Made by a program: the position numbers and the translations under genes. Below the pieces are notes generated by a model. The model worked only from the letters and a program-made list of their open reading frames with translations, did not search any database and was not told the DNA's origin. Of a stretch of DNA of 64,000 nucleotides, positions 59,298-64,000 are shown piece by piece; within the stretch, counting starts at the first letter, position 1; the number at the start of each line of letters is the position of its first letter. The DNA comes from Ruegeria sp. R13_0 (GTDB lineage: Bacteria; Pseudomonadota; Alphaproteobacteria; Rhodobacterales; Rhodobacteraceae): positions 62,001 through 126,000 of the forward strand of contig NZ_JAGHRB010000004.1 in NCBI RefSeq assembly GCF_017743995.1. The letters are read 5' to 3'.

Positions 59298-59369
59298 GCC
59301 CGCGTTCCTCCCCCGGTGGTGTTTTGCGGGACTTTAGCGCAAACACTCGCGCAGGGGCCAGAGCAGAAA

Positions 59370-60221
59370 TCAGGCCGCAGCGACCGGGATATTGTCGATC
59401 AGCCGAACGCCATCCGCCCAGGCGGTGACGAACAGGCGGGCCGGGCGGTCTGCGCGGGAAAGGGTCTGCAAGGTTTCGGCACAGCGGAGGTCGATATATT
59501 CGACCTCGGTGAAGCCCGCCGCAATCAGAGAATCCCGTGCAGCTTGCGAAAGCGGTGCGAAATCCGCGCCCTGTGACAACGCCTCTGCCATCCCGCGCAT
59601 GATCTGGTTCTTTTGCGCCGCGATATGTAGCCCTCCCGCTGATAGGCGCAGATTGCGCGATGACATCGCCAAGCCTGATGGCTCACGCACGGTCGGGCAG
59701 CCGACGACCTCAATCGGGATATCCAAATCGCGGGCCATGCGCCGCACGACCAACAGCTGTTGATAGTCTTTTTCGCCGAAATAGGCTCGATCCGCTTGGG
59801 TTTGCAGGAACAGCTTGGCGACCACGGTGGCGACGCCTTCGAAGTGACCGGGGCGGAAGGGCCCCTCCATCACATCGGTCAGGCCTGCGACTGCTACGGT
59901 TGTCGAAAACCCCTCCGGATAAATCTGATCCGGGTCCGGCACATAGATCGCGTCAACGCCATAGGGAGCCAGTTTTTCGGCATCCTCATGTTCGGTGCGC
60001 GGGTAGTTCGCCAGATCCTCGGGGTTGTTGAATTGTTTGGGGTTCACAAAGATCGTGACAATCACGCGGTCGCATGCAGCCTTGGCCGCCTCGACCAGTG
60101 ACAAATGCCCCTGATGCAGCGCGCCCATTGTGGGGACAACGCCGATGACCTCTCCGTCACGGTGCCATTGCGTGGTCAAGGCCCGCAGGTCCGCCAATCG
60201 GCGCAGAATTGGCGCGGTCAT
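59370..60221 (-). CDS. panC: pantothenate synthetase
   Basis: A 283-residue pantoate-beta-alanine ligase: [20 protein letters not shown] (nucleotide site HxGH), [54 protein letters not shown] and [15 protein letters not shown] (KMSKS-like SSRN). It makes pantothenate from pantoate and beta-alanine. The ATG of panC overlaps the panB stop by four bases, so the two steps are coupled. The PanB and PanC pair appears in the same order in many proteobacteria. Confidence 0.96.
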   Translation of the reverse strand: MTAPILRRLADLRALTTQWHRDGEVIGVVPTMGALHQGHLSLVEAAKAACDRVIVTIFVNPKQFNNPEDLANYPRTEHEDAEKLAPYGVDAIYVPDPDQIYPEGFSTTVAVAGLTDVMEGPFRPGHFEGVATVVAKLFLQTQADRAYFGEKDYQQLLVVRRMARDLDIPIEVVGCPTVREPSGLAMSSRNLRLSAGGLHIAAQKNQIMRGMAEALSQGADFAPLSQAARDSLIAAGFTEVEYIDLRCAETLQTLSRADRPARLFVTAWADGVRLIDNIPVAAA

Positions 60222-61054
60222 GTGCTAGCGCCCTTGGGGGCCTGATCCGCAAACACATGCTCATCCGCCGGGAAGGTGCGGGCGCGTACTTCGGCGGCGT
60301 ATTCGGCAATGGCGGCTTCGGCCAAGGGGCCAAGCTCGGCATAGCGTTTGACGAATTTCGGTTTGAACGCAGTGAAAAAGCCAACCATGTCATCGACCAC
60401 AAGGATCTGTCCATCACAGCCGGCCGAAGCCCCGATGCCGATGGTTGGGATTGCCACTTCAGCTGTGATCCGATCGGCCAAACCTTGCGGAACCTTCTCT
60501 AACACGACCGAAAACGCACCTGCCTGTGCCACGGCGGCGGCATCAGCCAGCACCGCTTCGGCCTGTTCGTCCCGGCCTTGCACCTTGTAGCCACCCAACG
60601 TGTTGATGGATTGCGGCGTCAGGCCTATATGAGCCATGACCGGGATGCCGCGCTTGACCAGAAAGCGGATGGTCTCCGTTATCTCGACCCCACCTTCCAG
60701 TTTGACCGCGCCTGCACCGGTTTCCGCCATCAGGCGGGCGGCGTTGCGGAAGGCTTGCGCGGGGCTTTCCTCGTAGCTGCCAAACGGCATGTCGATCACC
60801 ATCATCGCGCGGTCCAGCCCGCGCGCGACGGCCTGACCGTGCAGGATCATCATCTCCATCGTCACGCCAAGGGTCGATTCCAACCCGTGCAGCACCATTC
60901 CGACGCTGTCGCCAACAAGGACAAAGTCGCAATGCGCGTCCATCAGTCGGGCCATCGGTGTGGTGTAGGCCGTCAGACTGACCAAAGGATCGCCGCCTTT
61001 ACGCGCGCGGATATCCTCGGCGTTGGGGGCTTTTTTGCGGGCTGTGGCGCTCAT
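60218..61054 (-). CDS. panB: 3-methyl-2-oxobutanoate hydroxymethyltransferase
   Basis: A 278-residue TIM-barrel enzyme making ketopantoate: [100 protein letters not shown] and [25 protein letters not shown]. Metal-binding Asp/Glu are in place. The start is put at 61054 (MSATARKK) because GGAG precedes it; GTG at 61069 is an alternative. The 156-base gap to the divergent ABC operon holds its promoter, not confidently located. Confidence 0.95.
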   Translation of the reverse strand: MSATARKKAPNAEDIRARKGGDPLVSLTAYTTPMARLMDAHCDFVLVGDSVGMVLHGLESTLGVTMEMMILHGQAVARGLDRAMMVIDMPFGSYEESPAQAFRNAARLMAETGAGAVKLEGGVEITETIRFLVKRGIPVMAHIGLTPQSINTLGGYKVQGRDEQAEAVLADAAAVAQAGAFSVVLEKVPQGLADRITAEVAIPTIGIGASAGCDGQILVVDDMVGFFTAFKPKFVKRYAELGPLAEAAIAEYAAEVRARTFPADEHVFADQAPKGAST

Positions 61055-61225
61055 GCTCGGCTCCGGCACGGTTCATGTTGCAGCGCGGCATAACAGATCG
61101 GACCGGGCCCGCGAAACCCCGGTTGCGCGAACATTTCCTTGAATGACCCTAGGTTTAAGGGAACACTGGCCTCCGATAGGCCCGAAAACACGCGGCTACG
61201 TTGACATCAACGGGGAGAGATTTTC

Positions 61226-62713
61226 ATGACAAAGCAGATGTTTCGAACCTTCGGTTCCATATTGGCGCTAAGCGCCAGTGTGCTGGCGACGCAGGCATTG
61301 GCGAAATCCGACATCACCATCGCCATGCAGCTGGAGCCACCGCATCTGGACCCGACCAGTGCCGCCGCGCAGGCCATTGATTCGGTTGTTTACACCAATG
61401 TTTTCGAAGGTCTGACCCGTTTCATGGGCGACGGCTCGGTCGTGCCGGGGCTGGCGGAAAGCTGGGAGATCTCAGACGACGGCACCGTCTATACGTTCAA
61501 GCTGCGCGATGGCGTGACCTTCCACGATGGCACCACGATGGATGCCGAGGACGTCAAGTTCAGCCTGGATCGCGCTATGGCCGAGGACAGTGCGAATGCG
61601 CAAAAGGCGCTGTTCGCTGGCATCGAAAGCGTCGTAGCGGTGGACCCGACGACCGTCAAAGTGACCCTGTCCGAGCCAAACGGGAACTTCCTGTTCAACA
61701 TGGCCTGGGGCGACGCCGTGATCGTGGCCTCAGACAGCATCGACGACATCAAGACCAACCCGGTCGGAACCGGGGCGTTCACCTTTGGCGAATGGGTGCA
61801 GGGCGACAGCATCACGCTGAACCGCAATCCCGACTATTGGGGCGATCAGCCCGCGTTAGAGACGGCGACGTTCAAGTTTATCTCGGATCCGACCGCCGCT
61901 TTTGCCGCCATGATGGCCGAGGATGTGGATGTGTTCGACAACTTCCCCGCGCCCGAGAACCTGCCTCAGTTCGAGGCCGATCCACGCTTTCAAGTGCTTG
62001 TCGGCTCCACCGAGGGGGAGACGATCCTGTCCACGAACAACAAGCAAGCGCCCTTTGACGATATCCTCGTTCGGCAGGCGCTGGCCCACGCGATCGACCG
62101 TCAGGCGATCATTGACGGAGCCATGTTCGGCTATGGCACCCCCATCGGCACCCATTTCGCGCCGCATCACCCGGCCTATGTCGATCTGACCGGGCAATCC
62201 GCCTATGATCCGGAAAAAGCCAAATCCCTGCTGGCCGAGGCCGGATTGGCAGACGGGTTCGAAACCACGCTGCATCTGCCGCCCCCGTCCTATGCGCGCC
62301 GGGGTGGCGAGATCATCGCCGCTCAATTGGCCGAGGTCGGAATCACGGCCGAGATCATCAATGTCGAATGGGCGCAGTGGTTGGAATCGGTCTTCAAAGG
62401 CAAGGATTTCGGCTTGACCATCGTCAGCCATACCGAGCCCATGGATATCGGCATCTACGCCCGGCCCGATTACTATTTCCAGTATGAAAGCTCGGATTTT
62501 CAGGCGCTTATGGAGCTTCTAAACACCACAACTGACCCGGATGAGCGCACCCGCCTGATGGGTGAGGCACAGCGGCTGATCTCCAGCGACTATGTCAACG
62601 GATACTTGTTCCAATTGGCCAAGCTCGGCGTGGCCAAGGCAGGCGTGCAAGGGCTGTGGCAGAATGCGCCAACAGCCGCTATTGATCTGACTGCGATCAG
62701 CTGGGCTGAATAA
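61226..62713 (+). CDS. dipeptide/oligopeptide-type ABC transporter substrate-binding protein
   Basis: A 495-residue SBP_bac_5 protein with a Sec signal (residues 1-26, no lipobox). Family marks are QLEPPHLDPTSAAAQAIDSVVYTNVFEGLTRF, GLAESWEISDDGTVYTFKLRDGVTFHDG, FSLDRA..., NPVGTGAFTFGEWVQGDSITLNRNPDYWG and RQALAHAIDRQAIIDGAMFGYGTPIGTHFAPHHPAY. It would bind peptides, nickel or sugar-like ligands. The ATG follows GGGGAGAG. Its permease (63155) starts about 440 bases downstream, with an unrelated antisense gene in between. Confidence 0.92.
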   Translation: MTKQMFRTFGSILALSASVLATQALAKSDITIAMQLEPPHLDPTSAAAQAIDSVVYTNVFEGLTRFMGDGSVVPGLAESWEISDDGTVYTFKLRDGVTFHDGTTMDAEDVKFSLDRAMAEDSANAQKALFAGIESVVAVDPTTVKVTLSEPNGNFLFNMAWGDAVIVASDSIDDIKTNPVGTGAFTFGEWVQGDSITLNRNPDYWGDQPALETATFKFISDPTAAFAAMMAEDVDVFDNFPAPENLPQFEADPRFQVLVGSTEGETILSTNNKQAPFDDILVRQALAHAIDRQAIIDGAMFGYGTPIGTHFAPHHPAYVDLTGQSAYDPEKAKSLLAEAGLADGFETTLHLPPPSYARRGGEIIAAQLAEVGITAEIINVEWAQWLESVFKGKDFGLTIVSHTEPMDIGIYARPDYYFQYESSDFQALMELLNTTTDPDERTRLMGEAQRLISSDYVNGYLFQLAKLGVAKAGVQGLWQNAPTAAIDLTAISWAE

Positions 62714-62722
62714 CTGTCGGGG

Positions 62723-63052
62723 CTAACCCGCCCCGTCAATCAGCCAATTGCTATGAACCCAGCCCTTGCGACGGGGTTGGCCATAGTAGACGCCGATCCA
62801 CTCCCCTTGTTGTGCACAGGTGCGGACTGTGTCGCCGTTGCGCAGTTGGTCGACCTGGAAATAGTTCGACCCCGGTCCCGTGCGCACAGCCAGAAAGCCA
62901 TCACCGTTCGGATCCAGACCCGAGACGATACTGGCCGCGCATCCCGCGGCTTGCCCGTCTTCGGTGATCACGAAATCCACATCCAGTTGCTGAGCGGGCG
63001 CCGCGCCCGCTGCGGCTAATAACATAGCCGCAAGTACAGGTATTCTCATCAT
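62723..63052 (-). CDS. exported SH3-like domain protein
   Basis: A 109-residue protein with signal peptide (MMRIPVLAAMLLAAAGAAPAQ), a Cys pair (AGCAAS and RTCAQQ) and a bacterial SH3 domain: FLAVRTGPGSNYFQVDQLRNGDTVRTC, GEWIGVYYG, KGWVHSNWL. Such periplasmic SH3b proteins bind wall peptides or sense ligands. The start at 63052 follows AAGGAAATTG; an in-frame ATG further upstream is less likely. It is antisense, inserted between the substrate-binding protein and permease genes of an ABC operon. Confidence 0.82.
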   Translation of the reverse strand: MMRIPVLAAMLLAAAGAAPAQQLDVDFVITEDGQAAGCAASIVSGLDPNGDGFLAVRTGPGSNYFQVDQLRNGDTVRTCAQQGEWIGVYYGQPRRKGWVHSNWLIDGAG

Positions 63053-63154
63053 CAATTTCCTTTCAAACAATGGTCTCACGATAAGACCCACGCTGATTCT
63101 CGACAATGGAACTGGTGCTGGACCCAAAGCGCGGCCCGGCCTAACGTGGCGCTG

Positions 63155-64000
63155 ATGCTTCGCTATGCCTTCAAACGTCTGATTTCGCTGGTGATCAGCC
63201 TGGCGGTTGCCTCGGTGGTGATCTTCGCTGTGATCGAGATCGCACCGGGCGATCCGGCCTCATTCATGCTGGGCGTCAACGCGCAGCCCGATACGCTGGC
63301 CGCTCTGAGGGCCGAGTTGGGGTTGGATATGTCCAAACTTGATCGGTACTTTAATTGGATTGGTGGCATGCTGGGCGGCGATTTTGGTACCTCCTACACC
63401 TATCGCACGCCGGTGTCGCAGATGATCGCGGATCGGCTATGGGTGTCATTGCCGCTGGCGCTCTATGCGCTGACCCTGTCCACCCTGATCGCCTTTCCAG
63501 CGGGCATCTACGCCGCCGCCCGTCGCGGTAAACCGGGCGATCTGACGGTCATGGGGGCTACGCAATTGGGCATTGCGGTGCCGAATTTCTGGTTCGCGAT
63601 GATGCTGGTGCTGATCTTCGCCATCAACCTCCGCTGGTTCAACGCCGGAGGGTTCGCCGGTTGGGACAAAGGGTTCTGGACCGGGCTGCATTCCCTGACC
63701 CTGCCCGCCATCGCTTTGGCGCTGCCGCAAGCGGCCATTCTGGCGCGGGTGATGCGGTCGTCGCTGCTCGACATACTTGGTGAGGATTTCATGCGCACAG
63801 CCCGTGCTAAGGGGCTTTCCCGCCGTCAGGCGCTGTGGAGACACGGGGTGCGCAACGCGCTGATTCCGGTGCTGACGATCATCGGGCTGCAGTTTTCCTT
63901 CCTTCTGGCCGGGTCGATCATCATCGAGCAGGTCTTCTACCTGCCCGGCCTCGGGCGGTTGGTGTTTCAGGCAATCTCGGCCCGCGATCTGATTGTGGTG
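63155..64000 (+). CDS. dipeptide-type ABC transporter permease (DppB-like), partial
   Basis: At least 282 residues, running off the window. It starts MLRYAFKRLISLVISLAVASVVIFAVIEIAPGDPASFMLG, the typical first helix of DppB/OppB permeases, followed by GGDFGTSYTYRTPVSQMIADRLWVSLPLALYALTLST and the EAA loop GEDFMRTARAKGLSRRQALWRHGVRNALIPV. The ATG at 63155 has a weak ribosome site. It belongs with the substrate-binding protein at 61226. Confidence 0.92.
   Translation, partial: MLRYAFKRLISLVISLAVASVVIFAVIEIAPGDPASFMLGVNAQPDTLAALRAELGLDMSKLDRYFNWIGGMLGGDFGTSYTYRTPVSQMIADRLWVSLPLALYALTLSTLIAFPAGIYAAARRGKPGDLTVMGATQLGIAVPNFWFAMMLVLIFAINLRWFNAGGFAGWDKGFWTGLHSLTLPAIALALPQAAILARVMRSSLLDILGEDFMRTARAKGLSRRQALWRHGVRNALIPVLTIIGLQFSFLLAGSIIIEQVFYLPGLGRLVFQAISARDLIVV

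Noticed and set aside
1..64000. CRISPR arrays, prophage or transposon modules
   Set aside because: No spaced direct repeats, integrase, transposase or phage structural genes were found. The window reads as core chromosome.

Overview
The window is a typical GC-rich alphaproteobacterial chromosome segment. It most resembles the Rhodobacteraceae (Roseobacter group, Ruegeria-like). Support: a petABC (fbcFBC) cytochrome bc1 operon with Rhodobacter-style proteins, small class I c-type cytochromes, LexA boxes of the GTTC-N7-GTTC type, TGATCC-N18-TAA promoters like those read by the ChrR-controlled sigma-E of Rhodobacter, an ImuB/DnaE2 mutagenesis system, and class III alcohol dehydrogenase. I see no integrase, transposase, phage module or CRISPR array; nearly all of it is core genome.

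Layout. 0-2.1 kb: start of ribH behind an FMN riboswitch, a divergent flavin-type PaiB-like regulator, a glutathione S-transferase and a cytochrome c. 2.6-5.4 kb: petABC with a strong terminator. 5.5-7.9 kb: mtaB-dapF and tRNA-Lys(TTT). 8.2-13.6 kb: a five-gene minus-strand operon (FAD oxidoreductase, chalcone-isomerase-like protein, MFS carrier, two DUF3833 proteins) divergent from a short-chain dehydrogenase, with sigma-E-like promoters between them; this resembles the singlet-oxygen/lipid-modification regulon of Rhodobacter. 13.6-21.4 kb: imuB and dnaE2, each with a LexA-type box but about 3 kb apart, separated by an I78-type inhibitor, adhC, a DMT carrier and a group III truncated haemoglobin. 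21.5-29.4 kb: housekeeping genes including polA, an ABC ATPase, a zinc-finger protein, hyi and DUF1285.

29.5-43.7 kb is the most structured part. It holds a translationally coupled MoxR-DUF58-DUF4159-vWA-like envelope module, then convergent pbpC coupled to a 1807-residue alpha-2-macroglobulin with a PAN-like domain and an intact CTEQ thioester. 43.8-53.4 kb carries an orphan hybrid histidine kinase, yaaA, recQ, a YggT protein, an MFS carrier, mepA, a phytase-like esterase and a queuosine-precursor transporter. 53.4-64 kb has an 18-codon small ORF with an exceptionally long Shine-Dalgarno sequence, followed by a terminator directly before arfB, then an SDR, a P1-family peptidase, a cytochrome c, idi, smpB, glpK, panBC and the start of a dipeptide-type ABC transporter operon.

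Most notable observations: the small ORF/terminator arrangement before arfB; the paired sigma-E-like promoters; a dispersed repeat placed just after stop codons in three places; a DapF whose second catalytic cysteine is serine; a split mutasome with a short DnaE2; and the MoxR module with graded loss of metal-binding (MIDAS) residues. All motif calls were made by eye.
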